Assembly: GCA_036250195.1 (NCBI GenBank)
Contig: JAVHZZ010000012.1
Location: 94,068,124 to 94,132,123 of the forward strand
Origin: Mixophyes australis
Lineage: Eukaryota; Chordata; Amphibia; Anura; Limnodynastidae
Length of the DNA: 64,000 bases
Reading direction: 5' to 3'
In this document: positions 21,905 to 33,017 of the stretch, piece after piece
Numbering within the stretch: position 1 is the first letter of the stretch
Layout of the letters: each line of letters begins with the position of its first letter
Made by a program: the position numbers and the translations under genes
Notes under the pieces: generated by a model
The model's database searches: none
What the model was told of the DNA's origin: nothing
What the model saw: only the letters and a program-made list of their open reading frames with translations

Positions 21905-24900
21905 GTGAGAGGAGGAGGGGGCTGGGGTAACTGGAGGAGGAGGGGGGGGCTGGGGTAACTGTAGGGGAGGAGGGGGGGCTGGGGTAACTGTAGGGGAGGA
22001 GGGGGGGCTGGGGTAACTAGGGGAGGAGGAGGGGGGGCTGGGGTAACTGTAGGGGAGGAGGAGGGGGGCTGGGGTAACTGTAGGAGGGGGGGCTGGGGTA
22101 ACTGTAGGAGGGGGGGCTGGGGTAACTGTAGGGGAGGAGGAGGGGGGCTGGGGTAACTGTAGGGGAGGAGGAGGGGGGCTGGGGTAACTGTAGGAGGGGG
22201 GGCTGGGGTAACTGTAGGAGAGGGGGCTGGGGTAACTGTAGGAGAGGGGGCTGGGGTAACTGTAGGGGAGGAGGGGGGGGCTGGGGTAACTGTAGGAGAG
22301 GAGGAGGGGGGGGGCTGGGGTAACTGTAGGAGAGGAGGAGGGGGGGGGCTGGGGTAACTGTAGGAGAGGAGGAGAGGGGGGGGCTGGGGTAACTGTAGGA
22401 GAGGAGGAGGGGGGGGGGGGCTGGGGTAACTGTAGGAGGGGGGGCTGGGGTAACTGTAGGAGAGGGGGCTGGGGTAACTGTAGGAGAGGGGGCTGGGGTA
22501 ACTGTAGGAGAGGGGGCTGGGGTAACTGTAGGGGAGGAGGGGGGGCTGGGGTAACTGTAGGAGGGGAGGAGGGGGGGGGCTGGGGTAACTGTAGGAGAGG
22601 AGGAGGGGGGGGGGCTGGGGTAACTGTAGGAGAGGAGGAGGGGGGGGGGCTGGGGTAACTGTAGGAGAGGAGGAGGGGGGGGGCTGGGGTAACTGTAGGA
22701 GAGGAGGAGGGGGGGGCTGGGGTAACTGTAGGAGAGGAGGAGGGGGGGGCTGGGGTAACTGTAGGAGAGGAGGAGGGGGGGGGCTGGGGTAACTGTAGGA
22801 GAGGAGGAGGGGGGGCTGGGGTAACTGTAGGAGAGGAGGAGGGGGGGGGGCTGGGGTAACTGTAGGAGAGGAGGAGGGGGGGGCTGGGGTAACTGTAGGA
22901 GAGGAGGAGGGGGGGGGGGCTGGGGTAACTGTAGGAGAGGAGGAGGGGGGGGGGCTGGGGTAACTGTAGGAGAGGAGGAGGGGGGGGGCTGGGGTAACTG
23001 TAGGAGAGGGGGGGGGGCTGGGGTAACTGTAGGAGAGGAGGAGGGGGGGGGGGGCTGGGGTAACTGTAGGAGAGGAGGAGGGGGGGGGCTGGGGTAACTG
23101 TAGGAGAGGAGGGGGGGGGGGGGGGCTGGGGTAACTGTAGGAGAGGAGGAGGGGGGGGCTGGGGTAACTGTAGGAGAGGAGGAGGGGGGGGGCTGGGGTA
23201 ACTGTAGGAGAGGAGGAGGGGGGGGCTGGGGTAACTGTAGGAGAGGAGGAGGGGGGGGGGCTGGGGTAACTGTAGGAGAGGAGGAGGGGGGGGCTGGGGT
23301 AACTGTAGGGGAGGAGGGGGGGGGCTGGGGTAACTGTAGGGGAGGAGGGGGGGGGGCTGGGGTAACTGTAGGAGGGGAGGAGGAGGGGGGGCTGGGGTAA
23401 CTGTAGGGGAGGAGGAGGGGGGGCTGGGGTAACTGTAGGAGGGGGGGCTGGGGTAACTGTAGGAGGGGAGGAGGGGGGGGCTGGGGTAACTGTAGGGGAG
23501 GAGGAGGAGGGGGGGCTGGGGTAACTGTAGGGGAGGAGGAGGAGGGGGGGGCTGGGGTAACTGTAGAGGAGGAGGAGGGGGGGCTGGGGTAACTGTAGGG
23601 GAGGAGGGGGGGCTGGGGTAACTGTAGAGGAGGAGGGGGGGCTGGGGTAACTGTAGGAGAGGAGGAGGGGGGGGGGGCTGGGGTAACTGTAGGAGAGGAG
23701 GAGGGGGGGGGCTGGGGTAACTGTAGGAGAGGAGGAGGGGGGGGGGGGGCTGGGGTAACTGTAGAGGAGGAGGGGGGGCTGGGGTAACTGTAGGAGAGGA
23801 GGAGGGGGGGGGGGCTGGGGTAACTGTAGGAGAGGAGGAGGGGGGGGGCTGGGGTAACTGTAGGAGAGGAGGAGGGGGGGGGGGGGGCTGGGGTAACTGT
23901 AGGAGAGGAGGAGGGGGGGGGGCTGGGGTAACTGTAGGAGAGGAGGGGGGGGGGCTGGGGTAACTGTAGGAGAGGAGGAGGGGGGGGCTGGGGTAACTGT
24001 AGGAGAGGAGGGGGGGCTGGGGTAACTGTAGGAGAGGAGGAGGGGGGGGCTGGGGTAACTGTAGGAGAGGAGGAGGGGGGGGCTGGGGTAACTGTAGGAG
24101 AGGAGGAGGGGGGGGCTGGGGTAACTGTAGGAGAGGAGGAGGGGGGGGCTGGGGTAACTGTAGGGGAGGAGGAAGAGGGGGCTGGGGTAACTGTAGGGGA
24201 GGAGGAGGGGGGCTGGGGTAACTGTAGGAGAGGAGGAGGGGGGGGCTGGGGTAACTGTAGGAGAGGAGGAGGGGGGGCTGGGGTAACTGTAGGAGAGGAG
24301 GGGGCTGGGGTAACTGTAGGAGAGGAGGAGGGGGGGCTGGGGTAACTAGGAGAGGGGGGGCTGGGGTAACTAGGAGAGGAGGAGGGGGGGCTGGGGTAAC
24401 GAGGAGGGGGGGCTGGGGTAACTGTAGGGGAGGAGAAGGGGGCTGGGGTAACTGTAGGAGAGGAGGAGGTGGGGCTGGGGTAACTGTAGGAGAGGAGGAG
24501 GTGGGGCTGGGGTAACTGTAGGAGAGGAGGAGGGGGGGCTGGGGTAACTGTAGGAGAGGAGGAGGGGGGGCTGGGGTAACTGTAGGAGAGGAGGAGGAGG
24601 GGGGCTGGGGAAACTGTAGGGGAGGAGAAGGGGGCTGGGGTAACTGTAGGAGAGGAGGAGGTGGGGCTGGGGTAACTGTAGGAGAGGAGGAGGGGGGGCT
24701 GGGGTAACTGTAGGAGAGGAGGAGGGGGGCTGGGGAAACTGTAGGGGAGGAGGGGGGGGCTGGGGTAACTGTAGGTGAGGAGGGGGGGCTGGGGTAACTG
24801 GAGGAGGGGGGGCTGGGGTAACTGGAGGAGGGGGGGCTGGGGTAACTGTAGGAGAGGAGGAGGGGGGGGCTGGGGTAACTAGGAGAGGAGGGGGGGCTGG

Positions 24901-27900
24901 GGTAACTGTAGAGGAGGAGGGGGGGGCTGGGGTAACTGTAGGGGAGGAGGAGGGGGGGCTGGGGTAACTGTATGGGGGGAGGAGGGGGGGCTGGGGTAAC
25001 TGTAGGAGAGGAGGAGGGGGGGCTGGGGTAACTAGGAGAGGGGGGGCTGGGGTAACGAGGAGGGGGGGCTGGGGTAACTGTAGGGGAGGAGAAGGGGGCT
25101 GGGGTAACTGTAGGAGAGGAGGAGGTGGGACTGGGGTAACTGTAGGAGAGGAGGAGGGGGGGCTGGGGTAACTGTAGGAGAGGAGGAGGAGGGGGGCTGG
25201 GGAAACTGTAGGGGAGGAGAAGGGGGCTGGGGTAACTGTAGGAGAGGAGGAGGTGGGGCTGGGGTAACTGTAGGAGAGGAGGAGGGGGGGCTGGGGTAAC
25301 TGTAGGAGAGGAGGAGGGGGGCTGGGGAAACTGTAGGGGAGGAGGGGGGGCTGGGGTAACTGTAGGTGAGGAGGGGGGCTGGGGTAACTGGAGGAGGGGG
25401 GGCTGGGGTAACTGGAGGAGAGGAGGAGGGGGGGCTGGGGTAACTGTAGGGGAGGAGGAGGAGGGGGGGCTGGGGTAACTGTAGGGGAGGAGGAGGGGGG
25501 GCTGGGGTAACTGTATGGGGGGGAGGAGGGGGGCTGGGGTAACTGTAGGAGAGGAGGAGGAGGGGGGGCTGGGGTAACTGTAGGAGAGGAGGAGGGGGGG
25601 CTGGGGTAACTAGGAGGGGGGGCTGGGGTAACTGTAGGGGAGGAGAAGGGGGCTGGGGTAACTGTAGGAGAGGAGGAGGAGGGGCTGGGGTAACTGTAGG
25701 AGAGGAGGAGGGAACGGGGTGCACCGGGGTAATAGGGAGAGAAAGGTGGGAATAATAGGGCTGGGGTAACTGTAGGAGAGGAGGAGGGGGGGCTGGGGTA
25801 ACTGTAGGAGAGATGGGGGGGCTGGGGTAACTGTAGGAGAGGAGGAGGGGGGCTGGGGTAACTGTAGGGGAGGAGGAAGGGGGGCTGGGGTAACTGTAGG
25901 AGAGGAGGAGGGGGGGCTGGGGTAACTGTAGGAGAGGAGGAGGGGGGGCTGGGGTAACTGTAGGGGAGGAGGGGGGGCTGGGGTAACTGTAGGGGAGGAG
26001 GGGGGGCTGGGGTAACTGTAGGGGAGGAGGGGGGCTGGGGTAACTAGGGGAGGAGGAGGGGGGGCTGGGGTAACTGTAGGGGAGGAGGAGGGGTCTGGGG
26101 TAACTGTAGGGGAGGAGGAGGGGGGGCTGGGGTAACTGTAGGAGAGGAGGAGGGAACGGGGTGCACCGGGGTAATAGGGAGAGAAAGGTGGGAATAATAG
26201 GGCTGGGGTAACTGTAGGAGAGGAGGAGGGGGGGCTGGGGTAACTGTAGGGGAGGAGGAAGGGGGGCTGGGGTAACTGTAGGAGAGGAGGAGGGGGGGCT
26301 GGGGTAACTGTAGGGGAGGGGGGGCTGGGGTAACTGTAGGGGAGGGGGGGCTGGGGTAACTGTAGGAGAGGAGGGGGGCTGGGGTAACTGTAGGAAAGGA
26401 GGAGGAGGGGGGCTGGGGTAACTGTAGGAGAGGAGGAGGAGGGGGGCTGGGGTAACTAGGGGAGGAGGAGGGGGGCTGGGGTAACTAGGAGAGGAGGAGG
26501 GGAGGCTGGGGTAACTAGGAGAGGAGGAGGAGGGCGGGCTGGGGTAACTGTAGGAGAGGAGGAGGGGGGGGCTGGGGTAACTGTAGGGGAGGAGGAGGGG
26601 GTAATGGTGTTGGAGAGGAGGGGGAGCAACGGTGTAGAAGGGGGTAACAATGTATTATCGTTTATAAGGCACTGCAAGATTTCCACAGCGCTGTACACAG
26701 TCTACACAGTACAGAACAAAAGAGTAAACAAAGACTCTAGACATAGCAATTACAGAGAAGACGGAGCAGAAGAATAGGTATAGACAGGAGGGAAGAGGAT
26801 CCTGCTCGTAAGACCTCACATCCTAAGGGATGGTAAACACAGCAGGAACAGAGGGAGTCAGAAGAGGGAACAAGTGCAGGAGGAGCGAGTAGGGACTGAG
26901 AGGAGAGAGGTGAAGAGAACCAGTATGGTGAGAGGGTTAGGTGGATGGCTGGTAGGCTTTGAGGAAGAGGTGAGTTCTGAGTGCCTATTTGAAGGAGCAC
27001 AGATTAGGGCACAGTCAGATGGAGAGAGGGAGGTCGTTCCAGTAGAGCGGGAGGGGGGAGTTTTGGCAGTTCAGGAGAAATCTTGAATTTGCGAGTGGGA
27101 AGAGGTGACTGTCATTGGCCGAGCGCAGGGAGGGAGTGTGAGTGGAGAGGAGGTTGGAGATATAAGGGGCAGTAGACTGGGACGGGGCCTTGTACGTGAG
27201 GGTGAGGAGTTTGTAAAGGATTCTGTAGGGGAAGAGGAGCCGGTGTACGGCAGAGAGGAGGCAGAAGAAGAGTGAGAGGAAGAGGAGTCTGGCAGCTGCG
27301 TTGAGTATAGAACGAAGGGGACGTGGGGGGAGGCTGGTGAGAAGGTTACAGTAACGAAGATGGGAAATGATGAGTGCTTGGATGATGGTTTTTGTGGCAT
27401 CCTGAGATAGGAAGGGCTGGATGCGGGCGATGTTACGTAGTTGGAAGGGACAGTATTGGGCAAGGGATTGAATATGGGGGGATAAGGAAGGGAGGAGTCA
27501 AGGGTGACGCCCAGGCAGCGGAGTTGGGGGACAGAAGAGATGGTGGTGGTAACAGTGATAGAGACCAAGTGGGGATGAGTCCAGGTGGAGGGAAGACCAT
27601 GAGTTCTGTTTTATCAATGTTAATTTTGAGAGCGTAAGAACAACCAAGAGCAGATGACAGAAAGGGAGTCGGATACATGAGAGAGGAGCAGGGGAAGAGC
27701 GGGAGAAGAGATGTAAAGCTGAATGTAGTTGGCGTAGAGGTGATATTGGAGACCAAAGGAAGAGATGAGATCACCCAGGGAGTTAGTATAGAGCGAGAAG
27801 AGTAGAGGTCTGAGTACAGAGCCCTGAGGGACTCCTACAGGGGGGATGAGACAGAGGAGGAGCAGTTAGCGAGGTAAAAGGTGAACAGTGTGGGAGAGGA

Positions 27901-30900
27901 GGGAGGAGATGGGGTAACAGTGTAGGGAAGGAGATGGGGTAACAGTGTGGGAGAGGAGGGGAGGAGATGGGGTAACAGTGTGGGAGGGGAGGAGATGGGG
28001 TAACAGTGTGGGAGAGGAGGGGAGGAGATGGGGTAACAGTGTGGGAGAGGAGGGGAGGAGATGGGGTAACAGTGTGGGAGAGGAGGGGAGGAGATGGGGT
28101 AACAGTGTGGGAGAGGAGGGGAGGAGATGGGGTAACAGTAGGGGAGGAGATGGGGTAACAGTGTGGGAGGGGAGGAGATGGGGTAACAGTAGGGGAGGAG
28201 ATGGGGTAACAGTGTAGGGGAGGAGATGGGGGTAACAGTGTGGGAGGGGAGGAGATGGGGTAACAGTAGGGGAGGAGATGGGGTAACAGTGTGGGAGGGG
28301 AGGAGATGGGGTAACAGTGTAGGGGAGGAGATGGGGTAACAGTGTAGGAGAGGAAGGGAGGAGATGGGGTAACAGTAGGGGAGGAGATGGGGTAACAGTG
28401 TGGGAGGAGATGGGGTAACAGTGTAGGGGAGGAGATGGGGTAACAGTGTAGGAGAGGAAGGGAGGAGATGGGGTAACAGTAGGGGAGGAGATGGGGTAAC
28501 AGTGTGGGAGGGGAGGAGATGGGGTAACAGTGTGGGAGAGGAAGGGAGGAGATGGGGTAACAGTAGGGGAGGAGATGGGGTAACAGTGTGGGAGGGGAGG
28601 AGATGGGGTAACAGTGTGGGAGAGGAGGGGAGGAGATGGGGTAACAGTGTGGAGAGGAGGGGGAGGAGATGGGGTAACAGTGTGGGAGAGGAGGGGAGGA
28701 GATGGGGTAACAGTGTGGGAGAGGAGGGGAGGAGATGGGGTAACAGTAGGGGAGGAGATGGGGTAACAGTGTAGGGGAGGAGATGGGGTAACAGTGTGGG
28801 AGGGGAGGAGATGGGGGTAACAGTAGGGGAGGAGATGGGGTAACAGTGTGGGAGGGGAGGAGATGGGGTAACAGTGTAGGGGAGGAGATGGGGTAACAGT
28901 GTAGGAGAGGAAGGGAGGAGATGGGGTAACAGTAGGGGAGGAGATGGGGTAACAGTGTGGGAGGAGATGGGGTAACAGTGTAGGGGAGGAGATGGGGTAA
29001 CAGTGTGGGAGGGGAGGAGATGGGGTAACAGTAGGGGAGGAGATGGGGTAACAGTGTGGGAGGGGAGGAGATGGGGTAACAGTGTAGGGGAGGAGATGGG
29101 GTAACAGTGTGGGAGGGGAGGAGATGGGGTAACAGTGTAGGGGAGGAGATGGGGTAACAGTGTAGGAGAGGAAGGGAGGAGATGGGGGTAACAGTAGGGG
29201 AGGAGATGGGGTAACAGTGTGGGAGGAGATGGGGTAACAGTGTAGGGGAGGAGATGGGGTAACAGTGTAGGAGAGGAAGGGAGGAGATGGGGTAACAGTA
29301 GGGGAGGAGATGGGGTAACAGTGTGGGAGGGGAGGAGATGGGGGTAACAGTGTGGGAGAGGAAGGGAGGAGATGGGGTAACAGTAGGGGAGGAGATGGGG
29401 TAACAGTGTGGAGGGGAGGAGATGGGGTAACAGTAGGGGAGGAGATGGGGTAACAGTGTAGGGGAGGAGATGGGGTAACAGTGTAGGAGAGGAAGGGAGG
29501 AGATGGGGTAACAGTGTAGGGGAGGAGATGGGGTAACAGTGTGGGAGGGGAGGAGATGGGGTAACAGTAGGGGAAGAGATGGGGTAACAGTGTGGGAGGG
29601 GAGGAGATGGGGTAACAGTGTGGGAGGAGATGGGGGTAACAGTGTAGGGGAGGAGATGGGGTAACAGTGTAGGACAGGAAGGGAGGAGATGGGGTAACAG
29701 TAGGGGAGGAGATGGGGTACAGTGTGGGAGGGGAGGAGATGGGGTAACAGTAGGGGAGGAGATGGGGTAACAGTGTGGGAGGGGAGGAGATGGGGTAACA
29801 GTAGGGGAGGAGATGGGGGTAACAGTGTGGGAGGGGAGGAGATGGGGTAACAGTGTGGAGGGGAGGAGATGGGGTAACGGTGTAGGAGAGGAAGGGAGGA
29901 GATGGGGTAACAGTGTGGGAGAGGAAGGGAGGAGATGGGGTAACAGTAGGGGGAGGAGATGGGGGTAACAGTGTGGGAGGGGAGGAGATGGGGTAACAGT
30001 GTGGGGAGAGGAGGGGAGGAGATGGGGTAACAGTGTAGGAGAGGAGGGGAGGAGATAGGGTAACAGTGTGGGAGGGGAGGAGATGGGGTAACAGTGTAGG
30101 AGAGGAAGGGAGGAGATGGGGTAACAGTAGGGGAGGAGATGGTGTAACAGTGTGGGAGGGGAGGAGATGGGGTAACAGTGTGGGAGAGGAGGGGAGGAGA
30201 TGGGGTAACAGTGTAGGAGAGGAGGGGAGGAGATAGGGTAACAGTGTGGGAGGGGAGGAGATGGGGTAACAGTGTGGGAGGAGATGGGGTAACAGTGTGG
30301 GAGGGGAGGAGATGGGGTAACAGTGTAGGGGAGGAGATGGGGTAACAGTGTAGGAGAGGAAGGGAGGAGATGGGGTAATTGTAGAAGTGGATGGAGTAAC
30401 AGTGTAGAGGGGGGGGGGTGAGGGGGTAATGGGAGGGAGTAAGTGTATGGGGGTGGGGAAGGGATAACTAGGGGAGGAGATGGGGTAACAGTGTAGGGGG
30501 TGGGGATGGGGTAACAGTGTAGGGGGGAGGGGGTAACGGGAGGGAGTAACAGTGTGTGGGCATGGGGTAACTAGGGGAGGATGGGGTAACAGTGTAGGAG
30601 AGGAAGGGAGGAGATGGGGTAACTGTAGAAGGGGATGGAGTAACAGTGTAGAGGGGGGGGGATGAGGGGGTAATGGGAGGGAGTAAGTGTATGGGGCTGG
30701 GGAAGGGGTAACTAGGGGAGGAGATGGGGTAACAGTGTAGGGGGTGGGGATGGGGTAACAGTGTAGGGGGGCGGGAAGGGGGTAACGGGAGGGAGTAACA
30801 GTGTGTGGGCATGGGGTAACTAGGGGAGGATGGGGTAACAGTGTAGGGGGGCGGGGATGGGGTAACAGTGTAGGGAGGAGAGTTAGTGCAGGTTTATGGA

Positions 30901-33017
30901 GGGGAAGTGGGGTAAATAGATGGGAGAGGTGAGAGTATGGGGGTTGGGGTAATAGTGAGGGAAAGGTAGGGGGACTGCAGAGAAAGTGGTGTAATAAATG
31001 GGAGGGGTTGTAGGGTGAGAGAAGAGGATGTTGGGGCAATAAAGGGGGCGTCTGGAGGGTTGGTAGAGGGTAATAGAGCAGGCACTGGAGGATGAGAGGA
31101 GTGGGGGTTACATGTGTAGGGAAAAGGAGGGAGAGTGGGGATAATTGTGGGGAGTGGGGCTGCAGAGAAAGTGGTGTAATAGATGGGGGGCTGCAAGGAT
31201 GTGGTCTGGAGGGTAAGTAAAGGCTGGAGCACCATTGAAGGTGAATTGGGGGAGGGGGCTGAAGAGTCAGGGATGGGGGGAGTAGAGGGGAATGAATGAG
31301 TGGGGCACAATAGTTAAACAATCATTGACCATAACATCACCCGCTCTCTGCCCACCCTGATAACCTCCCTCAGCAGGGTGTGGGCATATAACCCCTCTCT
31401 GGCCACCAGTTGGGGAAGGGTCTTGGTGTTACATGGTACCTGCCTGGATGTATTACGGTGGTAGTTGATAACATGACGTTTTATAGGGTAGATAAAGTGT
31501 CTGTGTGGTTTGGTGCTGGAGCCCCCTCCCCTGTAATGTGCTGACTGTATTGTGTCTCTTCCAGGCATGCAAATGAAAAGCCCGGAGAAGAAACGGCGCA
31601 AGTCTAACACTCAGGTACGGAGAACGGGGGTCTGGGAGGGGGTCACAGCGCATAGTCTATAATCCTATATTACTCCCTATCTTCCTGTCCGTCGTCCAGT
31701 CTTCTCGCTGTTCTATATGGGTATAATCCTCTCTGTATCAGGAGCCACTGAGCGGATCTGCAGTATTTGTCTTCATGTGTATATAGAGCAATTTGAATTT
31801 ATGTTTAATATATGTGGCATGTCTTGGAAGCAGTGAATGGCTGTTTTATTACGGTTGACAGTAGTTTATGGAGTCTCCTGTGGGTGGCGCTGTTTGTCTC
31901 TTGTAGTTTGTGGTGTGTTATGTGATCTATGTTTGTGACTGTTCCCTCTCTGTTGCAGGGGCCCGCTTACTCTCATCTCTCGGAGTTCGCTCCTCCACCT
32001 ACTCCAATGGTGGATCACCTGGTGGCCTCCAATCCGTTTGAAGATGACTTTGGAGCCCCTAAAGTCAGCGCAGCGGCCTCTCCCTTCATGAACAACCCTG
32101 TTCCGTTTGGAAACTTCCGCATGCAGGGAGGCATGCCCCACCAGGTGCCTCCTGGGTACCCGGGGGGCCCGCAGCCTATGAGACGGCAGCCTCCACCCTT
32201 CCCTCCTAACCAGATGGGCCCCGGGTTCGGAATGCCTCAGAACCCAAATTACGTGCAGCCTGGCAATATGAACTTCTCTAACCAACCTTTCAACCAAGCC
32301 ATGGGGCAGAGCTTCAGCCCGCCAGCTGGGCAGATGATGCAGGGACCCGTTGGAGGGTTTGGCCCTATGATTTCGCCCACAATGGGACAGCCCCCACGTG
32401 GGGACATGGGTCCTGGCCCTGTATTAAACTCTCCTGGTGGCCCTCCTTTCTCGCAAAGGTTTGGCTCCCCTGGTCACCCCTTTGGGCAGCCCACAATGCA
32501 GAGACCCAGCCTTCCTCCCAACACCAGCCCATTTGCTGGGGCAGATCAAAGCTTTCCCCCGGGGGTGGAGGATCACGGCAAACCCTTAAACCCTCCCAAT
32601 ACCACCTTCAGCCAAGAGCAGCATGTGGGATCTCCCTCTGCCGTCAACGGCAACCAGCAAAACTTCACACCAAATAGTGCCCCCCGCGGGAACAGCAGCA
32701 CCCCCGAAGTAAACAACATCCCCCCACCCAACAAGCCCACCGGAAACTCCGGCCACCAGCCCCCTCCAGGACTTGTTTACCCCTGCGGAGCGTGTCGGAA
32801 CGAGGTCAACGATGACCAGGACGCCATCTTGTGTGAGGCGTCTTGCCAGAAGTGGTTTCATCGTGAGTGCACGGGGATGACCGAGAGCGCGTACAGTCTC
32901 CTGACACGAGAGGTCTCTGCTGTATGGGCCTGCGACTACTGCCTGAAAACAAAGGACATTCAGTCAGTCTACATACGGGAGCCAATGGGCCAGTTGGTGG
33001 CAGCAAACGATGGATGA
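21844..33017 (+). CDS. PYGO2: PYGO2, Pygopus homolog 2 (3 coding exons, 389 aa)
   Basis: Pygopus 2 is a nuclear Wnt cofactor: its PHD finger binds histone H3 methylated at Lys4 and, on another face, BCL9, linking beta-catenin to chromatin. Exons are 21844-21904, 31565-31614 and 31959-33017, joined in phase to 389 aa (human 406). Visible parts are the basic nuclear-localisation stretch [11 protein letters not shown] (about 25-35), the N-terminal homology domain with [20 protein letters not shown] and NPFEDDFG, a long Pro/Gly/Asn/Met-rich middle including [15 protein letters not shown], and a C-terminal PHD finger from CGACRNEV (Cys313) to CDYC (Cys365), then [21 protein letters not shown] Cys/His ligands are all present. 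The [15 protein letters not shown] and PHD blocks match vertebrate PYGO2 better than PYGO1. It lies head-to-tail after SHC1, as in mammals. The start codon has G at +4 and the protein begins [10 protein letters not shown], close to mammalian MAAS...DKLEG. Confidence 0.98.
21905..26640. repeat. Left arm of the G-rich minisatellite in PYGO2 intron 1 (about 32 bp)
   Basis: About 150 copies of a unit of roughly 20-37 bp built from GGGGTAACTGTAGGAGAGGA and a G-run of 6-14 bases ending in CTG. It starts right at the exon 1 donor: GTGAGAGGAGGAGGGGGCTG already looks like a unit. A rarer insert with GGAACGGGGTGCACCGGGGT occurs at 25711 and again at 26153, 442 bp apart, showing higher-order duplication. 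The G-rich strand is the coding strand of PYGO2. Confidence 0.97.
26640..27890 (-). mobile_element. Decayed L2/CR1-like LINE, reverse transcriptase 3' part
   Basis: Read on the minus strand across frameshifts, it shows reverse-transcriptase blocks: [20 protein letters not shown], then [20 protein letters not shown], where the catalytic YADD has become YANY, then [21 protein letters not shown] and a [13 protein letters not shown] end. The 3' tail toward 26640 includes CAGCGCTGTACACAG read on the plus strand, a tail type known from frog LINEs. The 5' part of the element is missing. It is inactive by both the frameshifts and the lost aspartates. Assignment to L2 versus CR1 is not settled. Confidence 0.85.
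27891..30380. repeat. Right arm of the G-rich minisatellite in PYGO2 intron 1 (23-33 bp)
   Basis: About 85 copies of units of 23, 28 or 33 bp sharing GGAGATGGGGTAACAGT, followed by GTGGGAGAGGAGG or shortened versions. The unit aligns with that of the left arm through GGGGTAAC and GTAGGAGAGGA, so both arms look like one ancestral array. The 1151-codon open frame on the minus strand across this region is a Pro/Ser/Leu/Tyr repeat artefact. Confidence 0.96.
30381..30870. repeat. 243-bp duplicated block of G-rich repeat
   Basis: A block beginning GTAGAAGTGGATGGAGTAAC at 30381 recurs, with small differences, at 30624. Both copies contain GTAACAGTGTGTGGGCATGG. It is built from variant units of the right arm. 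Confidence 0.85.
30871..31320. repeat. Degenerate edge of the G-rich array
   Basis: G-rich, poorly ordered sequence that still shows GGGGTAATAG words and a repeated GCAGAGAAAGTGGTGTAATA at about 190-bp spacing (near 30977 and 31163). It looks like an old array edge escaping homogenisation. Sequence becomes unique at about 31320. Confidence 0.7.
31565..31614 (+). CDS. PYGO2: PYGO2 coding exon 2
   Basis: Completes Gly21 and encodes [16 protein letters not shown], the basic nuclear-localisation segment. The acceptor is CTTCCAG and the donor CAG|GTACGG. 50 bases, ending in phase 0. Confidence 0.97.
31959..33017 (+). CDS. PYGO2: PYGO2 coding exon 3 (NHD, linker, PHD, stop)
   Basis: Encodes residues 38-389 from [10 protein letters not shown] to LVAANDG and TGA. 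The acceptor is TCTGTTGCAG. Compared with the human PHD region, small changes are visible ([15 protein letters not shown] against LLTTEASAVWACDLC), all between zinc ligands. The whole exon is open with no frameshift. Confidence 0.98.
   Translation, partial: GPAYSHLSEFAPPPTPMVDHLVASNPFEDDFGAPKVSAAASPFMNNPVPFGNFRMQGGMPHQVPPGYPGGPQPMRRQPPPFPPNQMGPGFGMPQNPNYVQPGNMNFSNQPFNQAMGQSFSPPAGQMMQGPVGGFGPMISPTMGQPPRGDMGPGPVLNSPGGPPFSQRFGSPGHPFGQPTMQRPSLPPNTSPFAGADQSFPPGVEDHGKPLNPPNTTFSQEQHVGSPSAVNGNQQNFTPNSAPRGNSSTPEVNNIPPPNKPTGNSGHQPPPGLVYPCGACRNEVNDDQDAILCEASCQKWFHRECTGMTESAYSLLTREVSAVWACDYCLKTKDIQSVYIREPMGQLVAANDG

Noticed and set aside
21602..21908. Overlapping frames of 74-100 codons before PYGO2
   Set aside because: They are out of frame with the conserved PYGO2 start, lie in GC-rich 5' sequence and lack similarity to anything known.
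22000..30400. GGGGTAAC repeats as interstitial telomere sequence
   Set aside because: Vertebrate telomeres are TTAGGG repeats. The units here are longer, irregular and related to each other, not to the telomere.
27866..31321. 1151-codon minus-strand open frame
   Set aside because: It is a Pro/Ser/Leu/His-rich translation of the G-rich minisatellite with no domain. Absence of stops comes from unit composition.
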